NCBI GenBank assembly: GCA_027488835.1
Contig: JAIYAW010000005.1
Coordinates: forward strand, 104,307 to 168,306
Direction of reading: 5' to 3'
DNA from: Bacteroidota bacterium
Lineage (GTDB): Bacteria; Bacteroidota; Bacteroidia; NS11-12g; UBA955
Length of the DNA: 64,000 bases
Shown here: positions 53,773 to 62,599 of the stretch, piece by piece
Numbering within the stretch: the stretch's first letter is position 1
Layout of the letters: each line of letters opens with the position of its first letter
Program-made: the position numbers and the translations under genes
The notes under the pieces: model-generated
The model's database searches: none
What the model saw: only the letters and a program-made list of their open reading frames with translations
Told to the model about the DNA's origin: nothing

Positions 53773-54522
53773 CTAAAGCCTGTGCAATTGGGTGTTGAAA
53801 ATTGAGATTCCAGTGCCAATTAATAACCCGGTGAGTACGTCGGAAGGGTAGTGTTTTCCTGCTGAAATTCTGAGGGTGGCGGTGGCTAACGATGCTACGC
53901 CCGCGCCGTAAGCCAAATATTTAACCGTGTTGGTTTGGTTGTTTCTCAAAGCATACATCAACGCTGTGGTTGCTGCGGCTGCTGTTATTGCGCTATGTCC
54001 ACTAAAAAATGAATAATTATCGTCTTTTTTGCCCGTAAATTGATATCCCGAAGCGTTGGTGTATGGTCTGCTTCGTTGAACCAATATTTTAACCAATTGC
54101 ACGGTGTTTCCCGTTATCCAAAGGTTTTGAGTGAAGTTATTGATATACCCCCAACGTTCATTTTGAGGAAGAGCTAAGGTTAGTGCAGAACTCAGTAGCA
54201 TGGTAGCACCTGCAGTAGCATCTGACAAATGGACCATGTTGGATTTCAATTGATTCACTGCAAGTTTGTCTATTGGATTTACCGTCCAGTGGTGTGGGGT
54301 AGCGTTTAACTTATTTGTAAGCCAAATTTCAGTGGCACTCATCGTAATCAAACTGCCATACAAAATCTTGTCATAAGTGGGTTTTACAGCGTAATTTTGG
54401 GACTTAAGGTTATTGTCCCCCAAAAAAATAATGCACAAAAGCAATAGTGTCAGTTTTACACTTATGTAATTGCGACATTCGGTTAAGTATTTGCTTATGA
54501 TTGTATTATATGTATTTGACAT
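53773..54522 (-). CDS. PAP2 family phosphatase (second copy)
   Basis: This 249-residue protein has a hydrophobic N-terminal segment (LTLLLLCIIFLGD, signal or anchor) and PAP2 motifs KILVQRSRP (KX6RP, about 143-151), FFSGHSAITAA (about 169) and RISAGKHYPSDVL (about 221-233). The second motif has FSGH in place of the usual PSGH. It probably acts in the periplasm on a phosphorylated lipid. It is not closely similar to the PAP2 protein at 40863-41480. Confidence 0.9.
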   Translation of the reverse strand: MSNTYNTIISKYLTECRNYISVKLTLLLLCIIFLGDNNLKSQNYAVKPTYDKILYGSLITMSATEIWLTNKLNATPHHWTVNPIDKLAVNQLKSNMVHLSDATAGATMLLSSALTLALPQNERWGYINNFTQNLWITGNTVQLVKILVQRSRPYTNASGYQFTGKKDDNYSFFSGHSAITAAAATTALMYALRNNQTNTVKYLAYGAGVASLATATLRISAGKHYPSDVLTGLLIGTGISIFNTQLHRL

Positions 54523-54615
54523 GTTTCGATGGTCTTTAAAATGTATGTGTTTTGTGTGCGTAAATCCGTTTACTAAAAAAAAGATAAAAATTAACCAATG
54601 CGATTAACGTTTTGG

Positions 54616-54623
54616 TAACTTTG
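54616..54623 (+). promoter_or_regulatory. Putative -7 box (TAACTTTG) for pckA
   Basis: TAACTTTG is an exact TAnnTTTG match ending 27 nt before the ATG at 54651, which leaves a short leader of about 20 nt. It is one of the few boxes here with a real leader. Confidence 0.5.
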
Positions 54624-54650
54624 CAGTACAAATTTACGAAAATAAACTGT

Positions 54651-56240
54651 ATGAGTAATGAGGCATTGATTGCGAACATAAAATCGCATGCAAAGCAAGT
54701 TTTTGAAAACTTAACCACCGATGAGCTTATCGAGAAAGCTCTCGAGAGAAATGAAGGTCAAATCACAGATAAAGGCGCCTTGGCTGCCGATACGGGTGAA
54801 TTTACTGGAAGAAGTCCGAAAGACAAATTCTTGGTAAAAGATGCAAAAACTGCCGACACCGCATGGTGGGGTACTGTTAATCAACCCTTTGAATCTGAAA
54901 AATTCGATGCGTTGTTGAACAGGGTAGTAGCGCATTTAGAAGGAAGAGAAATCTTTGTTCGTCATGCATACGCTTGTGCCGATCCAGCTTATCGTTTAAA
55001 TATTCAAGTAGTTACTGAGAGTGCGTACCAAAATTTGTTCGCTAAGAACTTATTTTTACGTCCTACTGCAACTGAAATCGCTACCCAACCTTCTGATTGG
55101 GTAATTATTGCTGCACCATCATTCATGGCTGATCCAGCAATTGATGGAACCCGCCAGCACAACTTTACCATTGTAGATTTAACCAAGAAAATCATCTTAA
55201 TTGGTGGTAGTGGTTACACTGGTGAAATTAAGAAAGGTATCTTTAGTGTGTTGAATTACATCCTTCCACAAGAAAAAGGTGTATTGAGCATGCACTGTTC
55301 TGCGAATATCGGTAAGGACAATGACACTGCTGTATTCTTCGGATTGAGCGGTACCGGTAAAACTACGTTGAGTGCTGATCCTAATCGTAAGTTAATCGGT
55401 GACGATGAACACGGTTGGTCAGATTCTACCGTATTCAATTTCGAAGGTGGTTGTTATGCAAAATGCGTAAACTTAACTGAAGAAAAAGAACCTCAAATTT
55501 GGAATGCAATTAAGCCTGGTGCTTTGGTTGAAAACGTTCGTTTCTTTGAGGGAACCAATACGCCTGATTACGATAACATTTCTGTTACCGAAAACACCCG
55601 TGTTGCTTACCCAATTGACTACATCGACAATATTGCAGAACCTTCAATTGGTGATGCACCTAAAAATATTTTCTTCCTAACTGCGGACGCATTTGGGGTA
55701 TTGCCTCCAATTTCTAAATTGACATCTGGCCAAGCCATGTATCAATTTATTTCAGGTTACACTGCAAAAGTGGCAGGTACTGAAGCGGGAGTTACTGAAC
55801 CACAAGCTACTTTCTCTGCATGTTTTGGACAAGTTTTCTTGCCATTACATCCTGCGAAATATGCACAGATGTTGGGTGAAAAACTTTCTGCAAATCCAGA
55901 TATCAACGTATGGTTAATCAACACAGGTTGGTCTGGTGGTGCTTACGGAGTAGGCAGCAGAATGAAATTGTCTTACACCCGTGCCATGATTACTGCGGCT
56001 TTGGAGGGACAATTGGATGGGTCATTCACCAATCACCCTGTGTTTGGTTTTGCAATGCCTGATGCTTGTCCTAACGTTCCTTCAGAATTGTTACATCCAA
56101 GAAATACTTGGGCTGACGGTTCTGCATACGATGCACAGTGTCAGAAGTTGGCAAAATTGTTCAACGACAATTTCCAAAAATTTGCCGATGGATCTAGCGA
56201 CGAAATCAAGGCCGCTGCTCCTAAAATGGCCACTGCTTAA
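54651..56240 (+). CDS. pckA: Phosphoenolpyruvate carboxykinase (ATP)
   Basis: This 529-residue enzyme is of the ATP-dependent class. It has GRSPKDKFLV (about 44), GLSGTGKTTLSADP (about 233-246, kinase-1a), LIGDDEHGWSD (about 251) and NTGWSGGAYGVGSRMKLSYTR (in parts: NTGWSGGAYG, MKLSYTRAM). It decarboxylates oxaloacetate to PEP in gluconeogenesis. The open frame starts at a TTG at 54612, but that overlaps the promoter box; the ATG at 54651 is the true start. Codons are more C-ending than in neighbours, as expected for a highly expressed gene. Confidence 0.97.
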   Translation: MSNEALIANIKSHAKQVFENLTTDELIEKALERNEGQITDKGALAADTGEFTGRSPKDKFLVKDAKTADTAWWGTVNQPFESEKFDALLNRVVAHLEGREIFVRHAYACADPAYRLNIQVVTESAYQNLFAKNLFLRPTATEIATQPSDWVIIAAPSFMADPAIDGTRQHNFTIVDLTKKIILIGGSGYTGEIKKGIFSVLNYILPQEKGVLSMHCSANIGKDNDTAVFFGLSGTGKTTLSADPNRKLIGDDEHGWSDSTVFNFEGGCYAKCVNLTEEKEPQIWNAIKPGALVENVRFFEGTNTPDYDNISVTENTRVAYPIDYIDNIAEPSIGDAPKNIFFLTADAFGVLPPISKLTSGQAMYQFISGYTAKVAGTEAGVTEPQATFSACFGQVFLPLHPAKYAQMLGEKLSANPDINVWLINTGWSGGAYGVGSRMKLSYTRAMITAALEGQLDGSFTNHPVFGFAMPDACPNVPSELLHPRNTWADGSAYDAQCQKLAKLFNDNFQKFADGSSDEIKAAAPKMATA

Positions 56241-56262
56241 ACAACAACAATAACAAAAATAA

Positions 56263-56296
56263 CAAAATTGGACGCTCTAGGGCGTCCTTTTTGTTT
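56263..56296 (+). terminator. Rho-independent terminator after pckA
   Basis: The stem GGACGC/GCGTCC with a 6-nt loop, followed by TTTTTGTTT and preceded by an A-rich run, lies 30 bp downstream of the pckA stop. Confidence 0.92.
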
Positions 56297-56320
56297 AGGG
56301 CACTTCGTGCGTTTAGAAGA

Positions 56321-56414
56321 GCTTCGCTTGTTTACGTTTTGCTGGTTAATTTTTGCACTCAGCCAACCTTTATAAACGCTCATAAACTTTTATAAACTCT
56401 TATAAACTTTCTAA
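56321..56414 (-). repeat. Repeat tail plus reverse 10-bp array upstream of alaS
   Basis: Reverse units AACCTTTATA, AACGCTCATA, AACTTTTATA, AACTCTTATA and AACTTTCTAA run from 56365 to 56414. Read on the minus strand they are followed by the same tail as in the 52.8-kb element (AAAATTAACCAGCAAAACGTAAACAA, in parts AAAATTAACC and CGTAAACAA) at 56321-56357. The composite element is therefore inverted here. A small GCAC-TTC-GTGC hairpin lies beside it at about 56300. Confidence 0.88.
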
Positions 56415-56427
56415 TTAACTTTTAATT

Positions 56428-56435
56428 TATCTTTG
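56428..56435 (+). promoter_or_regulatory. Putative -7 box (TATCTTTG) for alaS
   Basis: TATCTTTG matches TAnnTTTG, ends 10 nt before the ATG at 56446 and follows the repeat array by about 13 bp, so the array may sit at the -33 region. Confidence 0.5.
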
Positions 56436-56445
56436 CACTCTAATT

Positions 56446-59073
56446 ATGTCACTTACATCTCAAGAAATTAAGGCAAAGTTTTTAGCGTTTTTCGAAAGTA
56501 AAAATCACCGTATCGTTCCCTCTGCACCCATTGTGGTGAAGGGCGATCCTACGTTGATGTTTACAAACGCCGGTATGAACCAATTTAAAGATTATTTCTT
56601 AGGGAATGCCGTGGCCACACAAAAACGTGTTGCCAATAGCCAAAAATGTTTGAGAGTAAGCGGAAAACACAACGACTTGGATGAGGTAGGGCACGACCAT
56701 TATCACCATACCATGTTCGAAATGCTAGGGAACTGGAGCTTTGGCGATTATTTCAAAGCCGATGCCATTGCCTGGGCTTGGGAACTTTTAACTGAAGTGT
56801 ATGGCCTCGATAAAGACCGTTTGTATGTTTCTGTTTTTGAGGGAGATGAAGCCGCGAATATTCACTTCGATCAAGAAGCTTACGATATTTGGGCTGCCCG
56901 CGTTGACAAATCAAAAATTATAAACGGAAATAAAAAAGACAATTTCTGGGAAATGGGCGATACCGGTCCTTGCGGACCCTGTACCGAAATCCATTTTGAT
57001 ATGCGTTCTGATGAAGACCGCGCAAAAGTGGATGGCGCTACCTTGGTGAATAAAGACAATCCCGAAGTGATTGAAATTTGGAATAATGTGTTCATGGAGT
57101 TTAACAGAAAGGCCGATGGCTCTTTGGAAAAACTTCCAGCACAACATGTTGATACTGGAATGGGATTTGAGCGTTTGGTTAGGGTAATACAGGGTAAATC
57201 GTCGAATTACGATACAGATATTTTCCAATTTATCATTCAAAAAACTGCCAGTTTATGTGGCAAAAAATATGGCGACAACGAAGCTCAGGATATTGCCTTT
57301 AGGGTAATTGCCGATCATATTCGCGCGGTGAGCATGTGCATTGCCGACGGTCAGTTGCCAGCCAATAACGGGGCAGGTTACGTGGTTCGCAGAATTTTAC
57401 GTAGGGCTGTACGTTACGGTTATAGCTATTTGGGCTTTTACGAGCCATTTTTACATGAATTGTTGGCAGATTTGGCAGCCTATTTTGCAAATTCGTTTAG
57501 CGAGTTAAATAGCCAATTGGCCTTTATTCAAAGGGTGGTGAAAGAGGAAGAAATTTCTTTCTTTAGAACGTTAAGTTTGGGAATGAGCAAATTGACAACC
57601 TATTTTACTGAAAATCCAAACAAAGGAATTTCAGGAGAAATGGCCTTCGAACTGTATGATACTTATGGTTTCCCAATTGATTTAACTGAGGTTATTGCCC
57701 GTGAAAAATCAATTGAAATTGATATTGTTGGTTTCGAGAAATTACTCAACGAGCAAAAGCAAAGAAGTAAAGCCGATGCACAGAAAGAAACTGGCGATTG
57801 GCAAGTAGTTTACGAATCTTTAGAGGAAGGTTTTGTTGGATACGACAAAACAGAATGCAACACATTGATTTCAAGACACAGATCGGTTACGGTAAAAGGC
57901 AAAAATATCACACAAATTGTGTTGGATGTTTGTCCTTTCTATGCAGAAAGTGGTGGACAAGTTGGCGATACCGGTATTTTGGTGGGTGAAGATGGCGAAA
58001 CCATGGAAATTGTAGATACCACCAAAGAAAATAAACTGCATATATTGGTTTCCAATCAAGCCATTAAAAATCCTTCACAATCATTTAAAGCCGTTGTCAA
58101 TGAAAAACGCAGATTGAAAATATCGGCAAATCACAGTGCTACGCATTTGATGCACAGTGCATTGCAGAGGGTTTTGGGTACACACGTTGCACAAAAGGGA
58201 AGTTTGGTGAACGATGAATCTTTGAGATTCGATTTTTCTCATTTCGGCAAAATGACCGATGAGGAAATTACCCAAGTTGAAACCATGGTAAATGCCAAAA
58301 TTCAAGAAGGCATTGCTTTGTTAGAACATAGAAATATTCCAATTCAAAATGCCATTGACATGGGTGCAACTGCTTTGTTTGGTGAAAAATATGGCGATTT
58401 TGTAAGGGTTATTGAATTTGATAGAAATTATTCAATGGAACTTTGTGGGGGAACGCATGTTGCCAATACTTCACAAATTGGTTTCTTTAAACTTATTTCT
58501 GAGGGAAGTGTAAGCGCAGGGGTTAGAAGAATTGAAGCCATTACCAATGAAAAAGCAATGAATTATATTGCTGAGAAACTTCAATTGTTGACAGAAATTT
58601 CTGAGAGCTTAAACAATCCAAAAGATATTTTACAAGCCATTCAAAAATTATTTGCCGACAACAATCAGTTGAGTAAGAAGATTGAAATCTTCGAAAATCA
58701 TCAAATTGCCCAAATTAAGGCTGATTTAATGTCGTCTGTGCAATCGAATGGTGGTTTGAATATAGTGAAGGCAAATTTGCAATTGCCTTCGGCAGAAGCG
58801 GCAAAACAGCTTTGTTTTCAGTTGAAACAGGAATTGCCTAATTTGATTTGTGTGTTAGGCTATACCGCCGATGAAAAACCGGGATTGGCAATTTACATTG
58901 AAGAGAACTTGGTTGCTGAAAAAGGATGGGATGCATCGGCCATGGTGAGAGAATGCGGAAAGTTCATTCAAGGTGGAGGGGGAGGACAAAAATTCTTCGC
59001 TACAGCAGGTGGTAAAGATGCCGCTGGCTTGGATAATGCCATTGCCAAAGCAATAGAAATATTGGGACTGTAA
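56446..59073 (+). CDS. alaS: Alanine--tRNA ligase
   Basis: This 875-residue class II synthetase of normal length has a catalytic core with KCLRVSGKHNDLDEVG and HHTMFEMLGNWSFGDYFK (about 66-105), an editing domain with NHSATHLMHSALQ (about 564) and CGGTHVANT (about 666), and a C-Ala region with a glycine-rich GGGGGQKFFATAGG stretch. It charges tRNA-Ala and deacylates mischarged Ser and Gly. The upstream repeat array separates it from pckA. Confidence 0.98.
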   Translation: MSLTSQEIKAKFLAFFESKNHRIVPSAPIVVKGDPTLMFTNAGMNQFKDYFLGNAVATQKRVANSQKCLRVSGKHNDLDEVGHDHYHHTMFEMLGNWSFGDYFKADAIAWAWELLTEVYGLDKDRLYVSVFEGDEAANIHFDQEAYDIWAARVDKSKIINGNKKDNFWEMGDTGPCGPCTEIHFDMRSDEDRAKVDGATLVNKDNPEVIEIWNNVFMEFNRKADGSLEKLPAQHVDTGMGFERLVRVIQGKSSNYDTDIFQFIIQKTASLCGKKYGDNEAQDIAFRVIADHIRAVSMCIADGQLPANNGAGYVVRRILRRAVRYGYSYLGFYEPFLHELLADLAAYFANSFSELNSQLAFIQRVVKEEEISFFRTLSLGMSKLTTYFTENPNKGISGEMAFELYDTYGFPIDLTEVIAREKSIEIDIVGFEKLLNEQKQRSKADAQKETGDWQVVYESLEEGFVGYDKTECNTLISRHRSVTVKGKNITQIVLDVCPFYAESGGQVGDTGILVGEDGETMEIVDTTKENKLHILVSNQAIKNPSQSFKAVVNEKRRLKISANHSATHLMHSALQRVLGTHVAQKGSLVNDESLRFDFSHFGKMTDEEITQVETMVNAKIQEGIALLEHRNIPIQNAIDMGATALFGEKYGDFVRVIEFDRNYSMELCGGTHVANTSQIGFFKLISEGSVSAGVRRIEAITNEKAMNYIAEKLQLLTEISESLNNPKDILQAIQKLFADNNQLSKKIEIFENHQIAQIKADLMSSVQSNGGLNIVKANLQLPSAEAAKQLCFQLKQELPNLICVLGYTADEKPGLAIYIEENLVAEKGWDASAMVRECGKFIQGGGGGQKFFATAGGKDAAGLDNAIAKAIEILGL

Positions 59074-59090
59074 ATTGTCCCTCAAAATAA

Positions 59091-59127
59091 CAAAAAGGTG
59101 ATTACTCGATGGTAATCACCTTTTTTG
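59091..59127. terminator. Bidirectional terminator overlapping the rsmG 3' end
   Basis: A perfect 9-bp stem GGTGATTAC/GTAATCACC with a TCGATG loop is flanked by AAAAA and TTTTTT. It ends alaS on the plus strand. On the minus strand it includes the rsmG stop codon and the last codons of that gene. Confidence 0.93.
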
Positions 59128-59725
59128 TTTCGAAGAAATCTTCTTTGAATATTTTGGAGATGTTATTTGATTTGATTCTCAATCGGGGAGAAGCTTGCAG
59201 CAGTTCATTGAGTTCTTCTGACAAATCGCCGCCTTTTAGAAGGTAAAATTTGGGTTTGTCTTCCCAATTGTCTTTCATCCAATCAAATAATTGAACTGCA
59301 GGTGCAACGGCCCTGGCAACGGCTAAATCGTAGGCATATTCAGACTGTTCAGTGCGCAATTGTTCGCCAAGCACGTTTTTCAAACCAATGGCTTGGGCAA
59401 CTTCGTTTACCACATTGATTTTTTTACCAATGCTATCTACCAAGTGAAATTTGATATCGGGGAACATAATTCCCAATGGAATTCCTGGAAATCCACCACC
59501 GGTACCAATGTCAATCACGGTATTGATTCCCTCGAAATCACAAAATTTAACCAACGCCAAAGAGTGAAGCACATGGTGAATATAGAAGTTCTCCATGTCT
59601 TTGCGTGAAATCACATTTACTCTTTCGTTGTGGAAGGTGTAGAGGTCGTAAAGGGCAGCAAACTGCTCTTTTTGCAGGTCTGTAAGGTTCGGGAAATACT
59701 GTTCAATGAGTGTTGAGCTTACCAT
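59102..59725 (-). CDS. rsmG: 16S rRNA (guanine527-N7)-methyltransferase RsmG
   Basis: This 207-residue SAM methyltransferase has motif I DIGTGGGFPGIPLGIMFP (about 71-88) and FHLVDSIGKKINVV (about 92), normal for RsmG/GidB. It methylates G527 of 16S rRNA in the small subunit. The start overlaps the GT2 stop by 7 bp. Its last eight codons (KKVITIE and stop) are part of the alaS terminator, so the protein tail is constrained by an RNA hairpin. Confidence 0.96.
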   Translation of the reverse strand: MVSSTLIEQYFPNLTDLQKEQFAALYDLYTFHNERVNVISRKDMENFYIHHVLHSLALVKFCDFEGINTVIDIGTGGGFPGIPLGIMFPDIKFHLVDSIGKKINVVNEVAQAIGLKNVLGEQLRTEQSEYAYDLAVARAVAPAVQLFDWMKDNWEDKPKFYLLKGGDLSEELNELLQASPRLRIKSNNISKIFKEDFFETKKVITIE

Positions 59726-60858
59726 ACAATTTTGCGTTTAAAGAATGCATTCATTGAAATAATCACGTACCAGAAGCTATAGAAAATATTGTAAAACAAG
59801 TAGTAAGGACCTGCCAAAGGCATGTTTAATAACTTGCCTTTTTTAACAAAAATGATCCATTCTGGAACTATTTTTACAAGAATTGGAATGATAGGCCACA
59901 ACCAGCTGCTTCCGACAATAAACCAAATGATGATGATTGTCCAAAACAGCAATTGAGAAATTGGCAACCAAGCAAGTCTGTTTTTTACATCGTTTCGGTA
60001 TTGTTTGCCTATCCACAAATGGCGCATTTTCTGTTTCCAATATTCTTTCCAATTTTTAGGACCTTCGGTTTTTACAAAGCTTTCAGGTTGAATACAAACT
60101 AATGTATTGTTTGCATTTGATGCTTCTTGCACGAAGAGATCATCATCGCCGGCTGGCAAATGATGGTGTTTTGAAAAACCACCAACACTGTCGTAAATAC
60201 CTCTGGTATACGCCAAGTTTCGGCCAACTCCCATGTAGGGTTTGCCTTTGATTGCCATGCCTGAATATTGCATTGCGGTAAGTAGGTTTTCGTATTGGGT
60301 TAAACGGCCTAGGAAAGACTTCTTTGTCATTACAGGAGAAACGCCCAAAACGATGTCTTTTTTCTGTGTAAATCCGGTGGCCATTTGTTTTAGCCATTGA
60401 TTGGAGCTAGGAATGCAATCGGCATCTGTGAGCAGAAAATGGTTATTTTTTGCTTTTTTAATTCCCAATGTCAATGCCAATTTTTTACTTCCATTTTTAA
60501 TTACGTCCGGATCGAGCAATACATATTTCAACAGGGGTTCTTTTTCGGCAGTTTTTACCAAAAAATAAGCAGTTTCATCGCTGCTGCGGTCGTCGATAAT
60601 GACTACTTCAAAATTTGGATAATCTTGGGTTAACCAATGTTGAATGTTATCTTCAAGTTTTAGAACTGCGTTTCTGGCAGAAATGATAATTGAAACAGGT
60701 GGGAAAGCGGTAATTGGTTCATTTTTATAAGGTTTGATAGGATTGAAGTAATAAAAAAAGTAATACCATCCCACTGAAAATAAAACAGTTGCCAAAACAC
60801 AGAGGATCAAATCCACTTGTTCAAATCTAAGGTTATTGATAAAATCTTGAAACGTCAC
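59719..60858 (-). CDS. Family 2 glycosyltransferase with membrane segments
   Basis: This 379-residue protein has one N-terminal helix (about 16-36), a GT-A domain with VSIIISARNA (about 54), VVIIDDRSSDET (about 84), the DXD-like LLTDADCIPS (about 143-152), GDDDLF and a QKMRHLW segment, then two or three C-terminal helices. It resembles processive or lipid-linked sugar transferases of GT2. It starts with GTG; no alternative is available. Product unknown; it overlaps rsmG by 7 bp. Confidence 0.88.
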   Translation of the reverse strand: MTFQDFINNLRFEQVDLILCVLATVLFSVGWYYFFYYFNPIKPYKNEPITAFPPVSIIISARNAVLKLEDNIQHWLTQDYPNFEVVIIDDRSSDETAYFLVKTAEKEPLLKYVLLDPDVIKNGSKKLALTLGIKKAKNNHFLLTDADCIPSSNQWLKQMATGFTQKKDIVLGVSPVMTKKSFLGRLTQYENLLTAMQYSGMAIKGKPYMGVGRNLAYTRGIYDSVGGFSKHHHLPAGDDDLFVQEASNANNTLVCIQPESFVKTEGPKNWKEYWKQKMRHLWIGKQYRNDVKNRLAWLPISQLLFWTIIIIWFIVGSSWLWPIIPILVKIVPEWIIFVKKGKLLNMPLAGPYYLFYNIFYSFWYVIISMNAFFKRKIVW

Positions 60859-60960
60859 AGTAAAAATTAAAATTCAAATTTAAGTCAGCAATTTGAAAGT
60901 AAATGGTACGTTAAATTTTTGGGGATAAGTATTGCGGAGTTTTGTAACTTGCAAAAGTTT

Positions 60961-61755
60961 ATGAGAAGTATGAAATTGAAATCTATTTTCATTGTTGGAA
61001 TGTGTGGTGTTTTATCTGTGTTGCAAGCGCAAAATGATTCAGTGACAAAAACAATTGATATTTTACCGTGGGATCAATCTACATTGAGTAATGAAATTTG
61101 CATTCAGAACTTTTTCCCCATGTTTTTTCAAAATGGTTGGGGTGGAGGAAGTAGTGTCATGTATCGCCGTTATTTTAGGAACGGAAAATCAGCCATCCGT
61201 GCAAAAATTGATGGTGCAATCAATAACCAGAATCGAAATTGTTTCAATAACACCGATTTGGCTGTGCCTATTCCAGATGAATTTAACAATCTCGGTTATG
61301 GAAATTCTAATTGGAATTTCACCGTGGGTTACCAACATAGATTCCTAAAGCAAAGTGCATTTACTATGTATGCATTGGTTGATTTTGCATTGGGTAACGG
61401 AGGATATTATTCTTCTGGCTTGTATGCACAATCTTCAGCTGGTGTTGGCAAAGGCAGAACGATTCTTAGCTTTTCAATAAATAAAATGCAAAATTCAACA
61501 GTTACTTACAACATAAGTACAGGAATTGGCGCACAAATGAAGATGTACAAAAACTTTTATATTGCAGTAGAATCGCAAGTACAATTCAACAATGTAAAAA
61601 CAAATAGTACAAGAACAGATAGGTCAATTGAATACGATATTGCTTCAAATTCTTATTTTCAGAAGAGTTTAACTGAAACAAACGACCCAAATCAAACGGC
61701 AATGAATTTATCATTGACTCCTGTAACAACAATCTACTTTACTTACAAGTTTTAA
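60961..61755 (+). CDS. Exported beta-rich protein, probable outer-membrane barrel
   Basis: This 264-residue protein starts at the ATG at 60961 (a second ATG at 60970 is possible). The signal peptide KLKSIFIVGMCGVLSVLQAQ precedes a body of alternating aromatic strands (WNFTVGYQHRFL, MYALVDFALGNGGYY, FYIAVESQVQF) that ends TTIYFTYKF, a typical outer-membrane C-terminal Phe strand. I do not recognise the family. It converges with the GH16 gene (1 bp apart). Confidence 0.75.
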   Translation: MRSMKLKSIFIVGMCGVLSVLQAQNDSVTKTIDILPWDQSTLSNEICIQNFFPMFFQNGWGGGSSVMYRRYFRNGKSAIRAKIDGAINNQNRNCFNNTDLAVPIPDEFNNLGYGNSNWNFTVGYQHRFLKQSAFTMYALVDFALGNGGYYSSGLYAQSSAGVGKGRTILSFSINKMQNSTVTYNISTGIGAQMKMYKNFYIAVESQVQFNNVKTNSTRTDRSIEYDIASNSYFQKSLTETNDPNQTAMNLSLTPVTTIYFTYKF

Positions 61756-61756
61756 C

Positions 61757-62596
61757 TTAGGCTGGAATAAAATCGTATTTTTCTATAATCACTTCAAACG
61801 TTTTTCCGTCTGTTGGTGCCAACCCATTCAATAACCATAAGTTCATTCGGGCATTGGTTGTGTTTCCTGGTTGTGGAATTACAATTGGCTTGGACGAACG
61901 CCCTCCTTCGGTTTTCACTCTAGGTTGATTCGTTAAATCGTAACGCCAATTTGCAATTTGTTCCAATCCCGGATAGGATTTGCCCACATAACTGTTCCAA
62001 ACAATTTCTTTGTCGGTCCATTTAAATGCATGGGTTGTAGCCTTTTTCAATTTACTCACAACCATAGCTGGCTTGTGGGTTCTTTCTTCAAAAGGGACTG
62101 AATTATCAAATAACACAGGTTGCACAGAAGTTGTTAATAGCAAAGAATCATTTGCTTTGAACCAACGCGCAAACTCAATATCTACTTCGCTATTTGCCTG
62201 AGAAGCAAAAGTGTTGTCATCCCAAGTAAATAATCCCAATACTATATTTTCATTCATTTGGGTAATATCATTCCCTAAAGTGAAAATATAGGTTCCATAA
62301 CCTGTGTTTTCAGTACAAATGATTTCGCTAGATTGCCATTTACCATTGTTGTTGGTGATTTTCAAATGCAAATAGCCGTTGCTATCTAACCAAACATTTG
62401 ATTTGTCTTTTGAAAAAACATTTGGACCTGGCCCAACAGGAAAGGTGCTCGATTTAATTCTCCAACCAAACCCAGAAAAAACAAAATCTCCTGAATCTTT
62501 AATTACACGATTTCTTATAATAGAATTGGGGTCAGATTGCTCACAACTGGCAAAAAGATAACAAATTGAACAAAAAAGTATGAGTTTACGAAACAT
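61757..62596 (-). CDS. GH16-like lipoprotein glycoside hydrolase
   Basis: This 279-residue lipoprotein has a lipobox (YLFASC, Cys near 18). A GH16-type catalytic motif is visible in SEVDIEFARW (about 137), where the two Glu of EVDIE would be nucleophile and acid/base. The FGWRIKSSTFPVGPGPN and YGTYIFTLGNDI stretches fit a beta-jelly-roll. GH16 enzymes cut beta-1,3/1,4-glucans, agarose, carrageenan or xyloglucan; the substrate cannot be told. It is the last gene of a three-gene cluster with two glycan-binding-like proteins. Confidence 0.75.
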   Translation of the reverse strand: MFRKLILFCSICYLFASCEQSDPNSIIRNRVIKDSGDFVFSGFGWRIKSSTFPVGPGPNVFSKDKSNVWLDSNGYLHLKITNNNGKWQSSEIICTENTGYGTYIFTLGNDITQMNENIVLGLFTWDDNTFASQANSEVDIEFARWFKANDSLLLTTSVQPVLFDNSVPFEERTHKPAMVVSKLKKATTHAFKWTDKEIVWNSYVGKSYPGLEQIANWRYDLTNQPRVKTEGGRSSKPIVIPQPGNTTNARMNLWLLNGLAPTDGKTFEVIIEKYDFIPA

Positions 62597-62599
62597 GTT

